Positions 25,381 through 38,840 of a DNA stretch of 64,000 bases are shown here, one piece after another. The notes beneath the pieces were generated by a model. The model was not told where the DNA came from. It was given only the letters and a program-made list of their open reading frames with translations, and ran no database searches. The stretch is from the NCBI GenBank assembly GCA_028671895.1, contig CM053810.1, positions 59,521,501 to 59,585,500 on the forward strand, read 5' to 3'. This stretch comes from Oenanthe sinensis (taxonomy: Eukaryota; Streptophyta; Magnoliopsida; Apiales; Apiaceae). How positions within the stretch are numbered: position 1 is the first letter of the stretch; the number at the start of each line of letters is the position of its first letter. The position numbers and the translations under genes are program-made.

Positions 25381-28300
25381 ATATTTTGACTTTTTACACG
25401 TACTTTAACGTGCATATAAAAAGTAATTGGAAAATTTTTTTTTTTAATTTTATTTTCCTAAATAAATATTTAAATATTAAATTTTTATTTAAAAAAATTT
25501 TAAAAATAATTTATCAAATTATATTTTTTATACCCCTTAAAAAAATACATGTAAAACACCAGTACAACTAATTAGGTAGGGAGCTACCACAGCATACAAC
25601 ATGTATATAACTACAATATATATACGAGCTTCGTTAAAGTGTCACCAACTATGTATTTTCTTATTATTATGTACATAAATAATTTAATATACTTCCATAA
25701 ATTTCATGGCATTCACATTACAAATTTAACAAATACGAGTTGAGGTCAACCATACATATTGAAGCATGCATATGCATGCTTTGGACTTCGCTAATTGAGG
25801 TGAATAATATTTGGTTCTTGACTTTTTCTTATGCAGTTAAACAAATACTACCTCCGTCCCGGCTAAACGTTTACATTTAGTTTGAGCACGGAGACCAAGG
25901 ATAGTGAATTTAATATTATTAAAATAAATGAAGTAATAGGTGTAATAGTGATTTTATTGTTAAAATAAGTGAAGTAGTTGGTGTAATAGTGTAAAGTGTT
26001 GAAAAAGTGGAGTGAAGTAGTGAATGTAATAATGTATTTTATTGTTAAAAATTAATATTTTTAATAATATAAATAATTGATGGAACATCCCAAAAAAGAA
26101 AGTGTAAAGAAATGAGAGGGATAAAGAGTGTATTTGACTACATGCTGTGATGTTGAAGTTTGAAATTCAACAGCATTACGTGCTTATTGTTTTGCCAATT
26201 GGAGAGTTTAATATTCATTTTCTAGCCTTGAATTACTACCGAAATACTCCTATAATATATAAACGTTCTTCTAGCATTTAGGGCTATGAATATTTCTTTT
26301 TTTCTACTCAAAAAATTCTTCGATTCTCCACTCTGATAAAATCCGAGCTACGTGCATTCTACCCTTTTAATCATATATATTCATCTCGTACGAAATTTTA
26401 CGATTTTATTTTCATTTGATCATTTAATCTTTATTTTTGAAAATAAGGAATCAACTCATTAAACAAAAATCATGCTACATCTAAAAATATAATCGAAATT
26501 GGACAGACGTTCAAGATATCGTTGTTGAATCCTTCTTTCGTTTCTGAAGAGTCAACTATGCGATTTGAAGTTGATTTGAATATATGTACTTGTTTTCACC
26601 CGATTGTGAATATATGTACTTACTTTCATTCGACTGTTTTCTAATTTAAAAAAATAATTATTAATTTTTTATTACTATTTATTTATTGAAGTTCTATATA
26701 TATATATATGTAGTTGTAATTATAATACCCGTTCCTCCAGACCTAGCTATAAATCGATCGAGTCTATCACATGGCTAGGGTTTCAAGTCGATTTTTCAAA
26801 ACTGTTCAGCATGTTTTTAAAAATTATTATGTGAAATTTAAAAGTTTAGGATAGCTCGATCCTCGATGTTCCTTTGAAAATTATGTATCAGGATTGCGTT
26901 CCCATTTAGAAAGAAAAAGAAAATTTAAACAAAGAAAAACTGTACGTCAAGTTCAATAAATATATTGACCCCAAACTGCATTAATAATTTTCAATAAGTT
27001 TAAGCATAAAATTGGTCTAAATAATTCTAGTACGTGGTGTGTGTACACATGTGCATGAACTAACGCAGACGTATAAATTAGACGAAAATGATGTTGGTTT
27101 AAAGGTAAAATACATATTCATCTCTTAAATTTTTGTTTTTATTAATGAAGCCTGGAAGAATTAAGAATAAAAGGCTAAATCGATTGTTTGCCGTAGAAAA
27201 AAAAATCTACATTTTAAAATAGCTAGCTTTTTCATTAAGCACTATACTAAATAAGATTATTTACGACGGATTTATAGAATTCGATTTATAAATTAAAATG
27301 CATAACCCAAATCCGATGGAAAATAAAGTTCATATATTGAAAAATCGAACAATAATTTTAAAACAAATAATATTATATCACACATGGAGTATTTAAGTGT
27401 GAGGCCACCAAAAGCAAGTCTCGAAGAATTGAGACATTTGAAGTTCAAACATTTTGTTCCAAGTTCACAAAACGACCTTTTGATCAAGTTCTGGCATTCG
27501 TTCCAGGGATAAAATTACCAAAGTAATGTTGATTTTTGACTTGGCCATGTTAACCTGGATCAATTTAGAATAGGTCACAAGAACAAAGTACTTAATTTCT
27601 CGTCTTTTCATTTTGTTTGCTAAGCAATTTCTCGTCTTTATTTTTTTTCCTAAGTAATTTCTAGTCTTTTTTTATTGTGTCCTGGACGAGAAGTGTTCTA
27701 TTTTATTACGTTGACTTAACTGTTAAATTTTCAGCAAGATCAGAGGCAGATCACCGCAGGTGCTACTACTTGCTTATAAATAAGATATAAATTTACCATA
27801 TCTGACTGAATCAACACAGCCTTTTATATTTTGCTCTTGCTACTCTATTAATTAGACTTATTCACGAAAAAACCCAATCAACTTTTAAGTTTTTTTCGAT
27901 TTAACCATTGCAACAATTTCTTAGCACATTAACTATACGAACTTTCACTAATTATGTAAAAAAAATTAACCCCGGTTAACTATGCTCACGTAACATAAGC
28001 TTGTGTTAATATTATATTTATATCTGCAACTTTCATGCTCTCTCTTTCATATTCCATATTTTTTTAAATTTATTTGGTAAGATCTCTATGATAATATATA
28101 TAATAAATTTTAAATTATATTTAATAATAATTTTAATAATTCAAAATGTTAATTAGAAAATAAAACCAAAAAATTTAAAATATAGATAATACAATATTAT
28201 TGTGAAATAGAGAATGATGTGCGTGGTATTAAAATTTATAATAGTTATTAATTAATATAGTGTAATATATTGCTTAGCATACAAAATTAATATAATCTTG

Positions 28301-29340
28301 CTATATAGCTAAAATTTACTATCTAATTTGAACATAATAACTTTTTTAGGGATATTTATTAGATTACATTAACTTATTTTAAAAATAGCCTAACCTTAAT
28401 AATAAAATAACATATTATTAAAAACATATAAACATATAACTTTTAAATAAAATATATATTTTTAGAGATGCAACGTCACATGTCATTCAGATGATATGGA
28501 ATCAAATAATTTATTACATTAATCCTGGTTAAGTTTTCCGTATTTGATAGAAGTTAATTTAGTTATTTAGAGAAAAAATTATTAAAATGGTTAAAGTGAA
28601 AAAAGGTTAAAAGTCGGTTTGGTTTTTCTGTGAATAACTCTATTAATTAATATCACCTTGTTCTAATTGTTGTCGTATCATAACATAGTTGATACACGAT
28701 ATAAATCGATTTCTTATGGATATAGGCCCCTCAGCACAGACTCAATAGATTATTGATTACTAATCCTATATCATATTTTGGAGAGGTCTCGAATCTCTCT
28801 TATACTCTTGTTATTTTCACTTGTAAGCTATTTAATTATCGTTAACTTTACTCTTATTATTTTCCGTAACTACCAACTACATTAATACTAATAATTTCAA
28901 ACTCCATGCATAGTGCATTCACAGTAATCAATCATCAACTCTACACGCAACTCTGATTAACAATATCACACTATATACAGGAAACATCACTGTGAGAGAA
29001 GGGTGGTTCAAGAATTTAATTTCAGAGTGAAAATATATGTATAAATTTTTAAAAATGAAGTACGTGCACTTCTATGGTAATTTCATATTTTAAAATCGTT
29101 GAATAATATTTTCATTTTTACCATCATAATAAAAATATCTAATTCAATATACGTTATTACAATCTATATATTATAAATGGCCAAATAACGTTCTAAACAG
29201 ACAGATTAAACCAATTAACAAAACAAAGCACGAAAATAGAAACAAGATATATCAATCAGTAACTGCAAAGACAAGAAAAAAGATAGAATACTTAGCTCTA
29301 ACAGAAGCTTTAAGCATACACTGATAGAAACAAAATAACT
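25381..29340. other. Gene-free AT-rich intergenic region
   Basis: No gene recognised. A single MITE-like end CTACCTCCGTCCC at about 25850 has only a weak inverse counterpart near 26110. The remainder is A/T-rich unique-looking sequence with frequent stops in all frames. Confidence 0.5.
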
Positions 29341-29349
29341 GCTAAGGGA

Positions 29350-29735
29350 TTAGACCAATCAGAGTTTATAAACTCTGATTGCCTTTATCAGAGTTTATCT
29401 GCTAAAGTCTGACCAGCAGAATTTCCATCAGAGTTTATAACCTCTGCCAGTCCATCAGAGTTTACTGTCTGTTAAACTCTGACCCAGCCTTCCATCAGAG
29501 TTTACTGTTAAACTCTGATGAGCTGGTCTATCAGAGTTTATAAACTCTGACCCAGTCTCTTCCATCAAAGTTTATCAATGAGCTAGTCCATCAGAGTTTA
29601 CTGATAAACTCTGACCCAACTCATATACTCTGATCAGATTTTGCATAAATTCTGACCATCAGAATTTGTTAAACTTTGATGAGCTAATCCATTAGAGTTT
29701 AATAAACTCTGACCCAGCTCTTTAAACTCTGACTA
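29350..29735. repeat. Array of short palindromic TCAGAGTTTA units
   Basis: At least ten occurrences of ATCAGAGTTTA or its inverse TAAACTCTGA occur within about 390 bp, often joined as TCAGAGTTTATAAACTCTGA and separated by short GACCAGC/GAGCTGGTC-like spacers. It is a degenerate minisatellite of inverted units. The array ends at the left TSD of the gypsy element, which inserted at its edge. Confidence 0.85.
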
Positions 29736-29744
29736 GTTACACAT

Positions 29745-31550
29745 TGTAACACTCCCTTCCCAAAACGAGACGAGGGATTACTTATCAAACCACAAATCTG
29801 TATAAAGAGTACTAAAATCCACCTTAAAGTAATTAAATAGGTCCAACAACTCTCCAAAATAGTATTAAAACCTCCAAAACAATTCAAAATGATAAATGCG
29901 AATTAATCCAAAACCTCTAATAATAACTAATGTCTAAATAATAGCTAGAAGTCTAACTTCCTAATCAACTGTATTATGGGTAGCTCTCCATCACACAGCC
30001 CGAGATCCCCCTAATTACCTGCAAGAAGAAAGAATACGGCATGAGCCAAATGCCCAGTACGGATTGGAATACAGTTTATAAAACAAGAAGCAAGATATAT
30101 AATTTGATAATAATAAATAAACTTTAATTTTTAAAGACAAGGCTGAAGCAAAGAGGGTTAGAATATTTCATACCGATATCAAAACAGATAACAGATACAC
30201 ACATCATAGGGTACCTAATGCGTGCAACAAACTGGACAACGTGTACGGCATATACAACGTCACCGTCAAATATCAAATCACAAATCAAATCAAATTTGGG
30301 TGCACCCACGTATCCTCAAACAAATATTAAATGCGCAAAGCTCGCCACCTGAGCTATCGGAAGGATATGCCGTGACTAATCACACTGCCACGGAAGTGTC
30401 ATGCCACTGGTGCCGCAATGACATGGTTGTAGTACCCCTACAGCTGGTTAACTTGGTATACCCTATATCACTCTAAGGGTTCAAATAAAATAATTTTCAT
30501 AATTTTAAAATCACCTGAATAGATATTTCAAATATTCTACGCAGATATGTAACATACATAATTTTCGAACGGAATGAATTAAATATAACTAATCCTAAAA
30601 AGAGTAGCGTTGAAGAGAAAGATGACGAAATTCGTACCTCGAAATAGCAATCTCAGACACTAACGAAAACTCGAACTAGTAATTTCAGACACTAACGAAA
30701 ACTCGAACTAGCAATTTCAGACACTAACGAAAACTGCATAGACCCACAAAATTTCTGGTTCACGACTATTCTTCTTGATCAAGACAATTCAATGCGTCCA
30801 AGATACCAAATAGCGCCTCTGTATTTCTTTCTTACGCGGACTCCACTTTAAGGTTTAATAAAACTCACGGTTGTGTATACATGGGTCTTGTATATATACT
30901 GAATAAAATAATCCTTAACACCCAATCGAAAATATCACATCTCAAACGTCTCAAACGTCGAACTTCTTCGTAACTCCAATTCTGCCCAGATCTGTATTTT
31001 ACCTTTTTGACCCTCTAAACCATATTTTCTGGAAAAATTTAAAACACAACAATCGTAGTGAACGAAAAAATCTTTCTAAAAAATCCAGAATCAATGAATT
31101 CCGACTTACGATGAATTTATTACGAATTTTACAAGACAGTTGATTTGTGTATGAATAATCCTACGAATTTTACAAACAAAGATGAAGAAAAGAAATAAGG
31201 ATTTGTGTATCGAGAGAGATTTACATCTGTTTAGTCTTGGTGGTTAGAAAAGAATATGAAAGAATGAGGAGATCTTAATATATATAGAGAGTTTTAAAAC
31301 CCTACAACAAAACCTACTACGATTCAAATACCAATATTCGAAAGCTCGTTATTCTAATCCAATTTTAATTACTAATCTCTATCTAATTTTAATCCTTTAT
31401 TATTATTATTAATCTATTTTATTACAAATTCTATTTCTAATCAAATTCAATATAATAAATATTATGGTTAAAGAAAATAATTTTTACAAATTCTAATCTA
31501 ATTCTAATTAGTATTACTAATATCTAAATAAATAAATTATGGATATTACA
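29745..31550 (-). repeat. Gypsy 3' LTR (left)
   Basis: An 1806-bp LTR. It carries three tandem copies of a roughly 32-bp unit (CAGACACTAACGAAAACTCG) at about 30648-30735, where the right LTR has two, which accounts for much of the length difference. Matching 84-codon and 61-codon frames in both LTRs are non-coding shadows of the repeat. Confidence 0.9.
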
Positions 31551-31574
31551 TATATACCCTCTTAAAAAGGATTC

Positions 31575-32060
31575 TGTCCCTGGAATCGAACGAAACTAAA
31601 ACTCATTCCTGAATCAAATAAGTGTGAATATTTATCACATATAGATTCTTCTAGTTCCCAAGTAGCCTATCTCTCAGAATGATTCTTCCACAAAACTTTA
31701 ACAAACAGAATGGTTCTCTTCTTCATAAGTCGCTCCTCTCAAACTAAGATAGTTTCAGTTTCCTCCTCACAAGAAAGATCTTCATTTCTTACTTGTAACT
31801 GATGATAACCCAATCTCAAATCTATTGTCGAAAGAAATATTTTTCCCCTTGCAAATAATCGAACAAGTCATCAATGCGTGACAAATGACACCTATTTCTA
31901 ACAGTCATCTTATTCAACTCCCTGTAGTCAATACACAATCTCATAGACCCGTCTTTCTTCTTCACAAAAAAATAGTGGAGCACTCCATGGAGATACACTC
32001 GGTCTGATAAATCCCTTATCCAACAAGTCTTGTAGTTATTCTTTTAATTCTTATAACTCT
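31575..32060 (-). pseudogene. Gypsy pol scraps (integrase end joined to RT)
   Basis: On the minus strand, 32050-31890 encodes an RT stretch with GFIRPSVSPWSAPL. A one-base frameshift in a T run is followed by FVKKKDGSMRLCIDYREL and then, near 31870-31800, a LFDYLQG-type segment. Directly after it, 31740-31575 reads like the C-terminal end of a gypsy Pol (VKVLWKNHSER, ATWELEESI, KYSHLFDS). RT motif D and beyond, RNase H and most of integrase are missing between the two, so an internal deletion fused them. It is non-functional. Confidence 0.8.
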
Positions 32061-33231
32061 ACTAGTGTCATCGTATACAATCATTTTAAATAACTTTTGC
32101 CCTGGTGGCAAATTCAAGAATAACATATACATGCTTTTGTGAAATAACACATCTTTTCATGCTCTACAGTATTCTCAAATCTACAATTATAAAATCCATC
32201 CACCACTTTCTTTTTATACTCCAACATCTCTAGTTATATGGAACCACTTAGGTTAGATCTCAATTCATATTTAAATCTCTCATTATTTTAAAGATGTCTC
32301 ACGAACCCTTCGAGCAATCCAACCTAACAAACTTTTTTTATGTAATTTAAAATATTCTCATCATAATCCTACCTAATGAAATATAACATCCAAAGGTAAA
32401 TTTCTTTATACACACTTGAGAATTATTGCATGATGAACACATTAATAAATCAATTTCAATCCATTATCATCTTGAAATCTTTTCATCTAGTCGCATTCAT
32501 ATTCCCGCACCACATTTCAAATTTTATATATCTAATTTCGCATCCTACCATGGTAGCGAACATAGTATCTCTTTGCATTTAACTCATTGGTAATCAATAA
32601 TCCTTAATATGTAGCTCATCACATCCCTAATTGAAGTCTTAAAGCCGCACACTCTTTAGCCAAAAGTTATCTTACTTGTAAAGCCAAAATAATTCTAAAT
32701 ACACCTTTCATCATATTCAATTACTAACATACTTGCAGTTTCGTAGATCGTTCACTTTCCTTCCCAATCAATTACTCCAAAATGTTATATCAATAAATCC
32801 GTAAATATTTAATATCGAGGTCATGCATCACTATCGGTAATAAGTTTGCCTAGATAAGTATATTCTACAGATTCTAAACACTCTAGATAAATATCACGAA
32901 AGCACATAAAAGGATCCATTTACGAAGACTAAAAGGAAAGATTCTAATGAGATGAGAAAGAAGTAACAAAATGAGTCAAAACAAATTCAAATAATGCAAA
33001 AGCTCCACGTCTAAAAAATATTCACAATATCAAATACAGATACGAATGAATTTCACAAAAAGAGGCAAGCTGAAGTAGTTTATAAAATTTTACAAGGGTG
33101 AAATAAAATTGAAATGAACGCAACTAAGTGAAATCTCACAACTGAATACCCATCCTAACGTCTACCCAAACTCACAGGTCAAACCTAAATAGGTTTTCTA
33201 TAAGAAAGAACATAAGCTCTGATGCCATCTC

Positions 33232-35009
33232 TGTAACACCCCCTTCCCAAAACGAGACGAGGGGTTACTTATCAAACCACAAATCTGTATAAAGAGTACT
33301 AAAATCCACCTTAAAGTAATTAAATAGGTCCAACAACTCTCCAAAATAGTATTAAAACCTCCAAAACAATTCAAAACGATAAATGCGAATTAATCCAAAA
33401 CCTCTAATAATAACTAATGTCAAAATAATAGCTAGAAGTCCAACTTCCTAATCAACTGTATTACGGGTAGCTCTCCATCACACAGCCCGAGATCCCCCTA
33501 ATTACCTGTCAGAAGAAAGAATACGACAAGAGCCAAATGCTCAGTACGGATTGGAATACAGTTTATAAAACAAGAAGCAATATATATAATTTGATAATAA
33601 TAAATAAACTTTAATTTTTAAAGACAGGGCTGAAGTAAAGAGGGTTAGGATATTTCATACTGATATCAAAACAGATAACAGATACACACATCATAGGGTA
33701 CCTAATGCGTGCAACAAACCGGACAACGTGTACGGCATATACAACGTCACCGTCAAATATCAAATCACAAATCAAATCAAATTTTGGTGCACCCACATAT
33801 CCTCAAACAAATATTAAATGCACAAAGCTCGCCACCTGAGCTATCAGAAGGATACGCCGTGACTAATCACACTGCCACAGAATTGTCATGCCACTGGTGC
33901 CGCAATGACATGGCTGTAGTACCCCTACAGCTGGTTAACTCGGTATACCCTATATCACTCTAAGGGTTCAAATAAAATAATTTTCACAATTTTAAAACCA
34001 CCTGAACAGATATTTCAAATATTCTACGCAGATATGTAACATACATAATTTTTGAACGGAATGAATTAAATATAACTAATCCTAAAAAAAGTAGTGTTGA
34101 AGAGAAAGATGACGAAATATGTACCTCGAAATAGCAATCTCAGACACTAACGAAAACTCGAACTAGCAATTTCAGACACTAACGAAAACTGCATAGACCC
34201 ACAAAATTTCTGGTTCACGATCTGTTCTTCTTGATAAAGACAATTCAATGCGTCCAAGATACCAAATAGCGCCTCTGTATTTCTTTCTTACGCGGACTCC
34301 ACTTTAATGTTTAATAAAACTCACGGTTGTGTATACATGGGTCTTGTATATATACTGAATAAAATAATCCTTAACACCCAATCGAAAATATCACATCTCA
34401 AACGTCTCAAACGTCGAACTTCTTCGTAACTCCAATTCTGCCCAGATCTGTATTTTACCTTTTTGACCCTCTAAACGATATTTTCTGGAAAAACTTAAAA
34501 TACAACAATCGTAGAGAACGAAAAGATTTTTCTAAAAAGTCCAGAATCAATGAATTCCGACTTACGATGAATTTATTACGAATTTTACAAGACAACTGAT
34601 TTGTGTATGAATAATCCTATGAATTTTACAAACAAAGATGAAGAAAAGAAATAAGGATTTGTGTATCGAGAGAGATTTACATCTGTTTAGTCTTGGTGGT
34701 TAGAAAAGAATATGAAAGAATGAGGAGGTCTTAATATATATATAGAGTTTTAAAATCCTACAACAAAACCTACTACGATTCAAATACCAATATTCGAAAG
34801 CTCGTTATTCTAATCCAATTTTAATTCCTAATCTCTATCTAATTTTAATCCTTTATTATTATTATTATTAATCTATTTTATTACAAATTCTATTTCTAAT
34901 CAAATTCAATATAATAAATATTATGGTTAAAGAAAATAATTTTTACAAATTCTAATCTAATTCTAATTAGTATTACTAATATCTAAATAAATAAATTACG
35001 GATATTACA
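33232..35009 (-). repeat. Gypsy 5' LTR (right)
   Basis: A 1778-bp LTR nearly identical to 29745-31550. It contains two copies of the roughly 32-bp CAGACACTAACGAAAACTCG unit at about 34135-34190. The minus-strand LTR begins TGTAATATCC and ends GGGTGTTACA, next to the primer binding site. Confidence 0.9.
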
Positions 35010-35014
35010 CACAC

Positions 35015-38000
35015 TGACTCAATATTCATATTAAAATAATATTTAAAGTCATAATTAATTTAATTAATCATGTAATAAAACTCATTTCAACCTAGCAACT
35101 TCTACTCAATTTATCTATGGATTACATTAAGAAAATGTCTTAGATCCAAATATGAAAGTTTAAGTCCTCATAGTAAGAAACAACTTCCAATAATTAGTTT
35201 CCGGAAATTACATCAAGAATATATATAAAATATGTCTTAAATTTTCCATTTTCTAACACTAATAACATTTATTAATATATAAATTATAAATTAACAGGGG
35301 CAAATAATCCAGTATCATTCAATGACTCATTTTTATCCGTGTTGGTGTTGATTACATAATCTAATTTTAACGACATTTACAGCAGAGAATAATGTTTCCA
35401 CCTCTTAACAATATATGAGTAATATATGATCCGGGTATTTTGTTCACCCCTTAATTTCCTGGGCAGCTAGTTTTAGTCTTTTAGACAGTAGTATGCCAGG
35501 AAAGGGATGAAACACTGCTCTCACACACAGGTTAGCAAGAAATTATTTTTATAGTCTTGTATTTGGACTTTTGAATAATGAAATTGGAGAGAATATTTTG
35601 AACTATATTTTTTATATTTAAAATAGTTAATAATTAATAATTATATGATAATAATAACATAATATTAGCATACATGCAACCTCAATCCGACTTGTCTTAA
35701 GTAATTATTTTTAAAATTTAAACTAGTATAAATAAACATAGATATATATTCTGGTTACTACTGAATTTCATCTAATGACCTCTTAATCAGTTTTTTCATT
35801 GCTTCGTTTCATACATGGATGATTTCGCCTCTCAACAATACATTTGAAAAAATAATATATTTTTTCCCGCTGACGGCTATTTTTACTATCTATAAAGTAA
35901 TAAACTCTATAAAATACTTTTTTCCTTCATCCAAAATTATTACATTAAAAAGATTTAATTGTATATAAATTATATATATATATATATAATATTTGTAACT
36001 ATGAACAAGATCATCATAATTTTAGGTGATTGACTCCAACATAAATACATGATCTGATTAATTTATTTCGATTCTGAAAATTCTAACATCTTATTAAATT
36101 ATCTGACTATATTAAGGGTTGCTAATATTTTAGAAAGTAGTCACAATACAGTATATGTGTACTTGGGATTCAGAAAATAGAATAATAATTGAAAAAACAT
36201 GTTTCATGTTTGCGAAACCTATGTACATATAGTGTGATTTCTTTGACAAATGAAACTTAGTTGAATAACACATTATCGTGACTTTGTGAGTGAGATGACT
36301 GATGAAATATAACAAAGCAATACAGAAATCAAACCAACATGCATACATTCGTGCACCTAATTTTTACACGCAAATATATATTTGACACAACATTGATAAC
36401 CGGATTTCTAATTCGATTCAGTCTACTTCGTTTCCAAACTAATGATTTCTTACCCCAAATAGTATATTCCTCGATCATATAGCGCGTTATATGTAAGATC
36501 CCATTACTTATTATTTACTGTATTATTTAAAAATAATAATATTTTAAAATATAATTTCTATAACTTTCAAGATTTAATCTTTAGAAAAGTTCACAATTCA
36601 TAAAAGTCGTCCACTTAAGAACCGTTTGAACACAAACCCATATTATCTTTTCTTGATTTGTTTTGCAGCCCACTTTGATAAGAATTAAACGTATATGCAT
36701 AACTTTGATTTGTTTTAGTTCTTTGGACCATCCTTAACTAAATTTTAAATTTGTATTTTTATATTATTTAGATTGATTTAAAAATTTACACCAACCAAAT
36801 TTTGTATGGTGTTTGATTGGAAAGAATAAAATAAAATGAATAAAAATAATATGGAAAATTTCTAAAAAATAATTGAGTGTAAAATTTTTATGAAAAAAAT
36901 TCAAATATTCATTTCATTTGCTCCAATTTCATTCATTCCAACCGAACACAACATAAAAGTTAAAGTAATATAATGTGACACCAAAAATTATACCAAATTT
37001 AATATAATACCAAAATTTTGATATACTTTTTTAAAAAAATTAAAAATTTAACATTACCATTATACTTGTTAACTAAAACAAATTCATTTCTATATTCAAA
37101 CTATTTTATTAATTTTATATTTTTAATATAAAACATTATTTAGTATAATAAAATTTCTTTTGATATTAAATTTGATGTGTGGAATAAATTTTAAATATAA
37201 TATAACTTTTACATTATTTTAACATAAAAATTAAATCAAAATAATGCAAATACATCGGAGTTGCTTTTATAAATTTTCTTCCCACTCTGCTTTTCAGCTT
37301 TCAATTTTCAGTTAGGCCTGGATGAATGTAACTTGGGTACCGACTCCGTTTGTTATTGATGTTAAAGACGGGGACAATTTTTTTATTGAAAAATAGTTTT
37401 AAAAAATGTTTGATAAAATTTAAAAAAGTGATTTTAGTCAAAAAATTGTTATTAGAGAAAACATGTTGAGAAAAAATAATTATTTTTCAATTTTTGTAAG
37501 AAGTAATTACAAATTCCATTATTAAACCTCTTTTAAAAATCTCTTTTAGAATATTATTTTTTTATATTATATTTCAAAACATATCAATCACAAAAAATTT
37601 AATAAATCATCATTTAACTTTTTATAACACGGTGATTTTGAACCACAATTTCAAATATACACTTAAGTGTGTTTGTTTCACCACCTATTCAAAATATTAA
37701 AAATTCGAGTTTAAAATCAAGTTTAATGATGCATGCTTCTTCTTATCTTTTTCTTGACAATAACATGGTACAAAATCTCCATGTAAAAAATCGGGAACAA
37801 TTTAAATATTAATTTTAAATTAAATAATCAACCAATAGTATATTTCAATTTTGAAATAACTAGGTGACTTAATTATTTCATTATTTGTCATGATAAATAC
37901 TCCATATATTCGAACTCGAATGGTCATCATATACTAATAAAAAGGAAGAAAATGAATCTTTCTGGAAAGTTTGTGGGTGTAGCCATTATATTACGCACGT

Positions 38001-38334
38001 TAAAAACGAAAAATATCTTAAAGTCCCCCCTACGCATATATCCAAATGATAATACTCCAATAAGTATTATGAGACCCTACTCATAATAGCAACACACATC
38101 TAATAATAATAGTGACAGGCTAGTGAGCGAAAATTCTTAACTTTAAAGATTAGAGTAATGCTATTTAATAGAACCTTTTTTTTTTTGAAGGAAGATTAGA
38201 ATGGAATACTTTATTGATATGCATCTGCGCTTTTAACAGTTTCATCTATATTTTATACCTGAAGTATAACATGTGCAGTATGCTCAAGTGGATAGCGAAG
38301 TGGTCCAGGTTTATATTCAGCTTTGATTCATCCA
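35015..38334. other. Gene-free AT-rich intergenic region
   Basis: No gene recognised. A (TA)n run occurs near 35970-35988. Open frames are short and lack domain motifs. Confidence 0.5.
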
Positions 38335-38840
38335 AAAATTTCTTAGAACACATATTTGTAAGATTATAAATTAAATTAGTAAAAAAATAATAATAATCAC
38401 CCGAAAATTTCTTAGAACACATACTTATAAAATTATAAATCAAATTAGTAAAATAATAATACACTAATACTATATCCACTACCGTGGTGCTATATTATTC
38501 TAGTCGAAGACAAGATAATTAATTTTTGAACTTAGTTTAAGTCTCCATTCGATATTAATTATACTTACAAATAGCAATAGTAAAAAATTTCTTAGAACAC
38601 ATATTTGTAAGATTATAAATCAAATTAGTAAAAAAATAATAGTAATCACCCGAAAATTTCTTAGAACACATACTTATAAAATTATAAATCAAATTAGTAA
38701 AAAAATAATAGTAATAATACACTAATACTATATCCACTACCGTGGTGCTATATTATTCTAGTCGAAGACAAGATAATTAATTTTTGAACTTAGTTTCAGT
38801 CTCCATTGGATATTAATTATACTTACAAATAGCAATAGTA
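38335..38840. repeat. Tandem duplication, period 249 bp
   Basis: Two adjacent units start TTCTTAGAACACATATTTG (near 38340 and 38590) and run to TACAAATAGCAATAGTA. Each unit itself contains two diverged copies of a roughly 65-bp TTCTTAGAACACATA subrepeat. The two similar 60-77-codon minus-strand frames here merely reflect the repeat. Confidence 0.88.

Larger units (their letters stand above)
29745..35009 (-). mobile_element. Ty3/gypsy LTR retrotransposon, internally deleted
   Basis: Two direct repeats of about 1.8 kb (29745-31550, 33232-35009) begin TGTAACAC and end GGATATTACA. They flank a 1681-bp interior. A tRNA-iMet-like primer site TGGCATCAGAGC (minus strand) at 33216-33227 lies 4 bp from the right LTR, so the element is on the minus strand. 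A purine tract (minus AAGAGGG, about 31556-31563) adjoins the left LTR. Flanks are CACAT (29740-29744) and CACAC (35010-35014), a TSD with one mismatch. The LTRs are nearly identical along their length, implying a fairly recent insertion, yet the interior keeps only scraps of pol. Confidence 0.9.

Noticed and set aside
25850..26130. Third Stowaway-like element
   Set aside because: Only the left CTACCTCCGTCCC end is clear. The right end is too diverged and no TA duplication pair is certain.
30124..30476. Matching 61- and 84-codon frames in both gypsy LTRs (also 33611-33963)
   Set aside because: They are duplicated only because the LTRs are. They have no domain, and opposite-strand overlap is typical of shadow frames.
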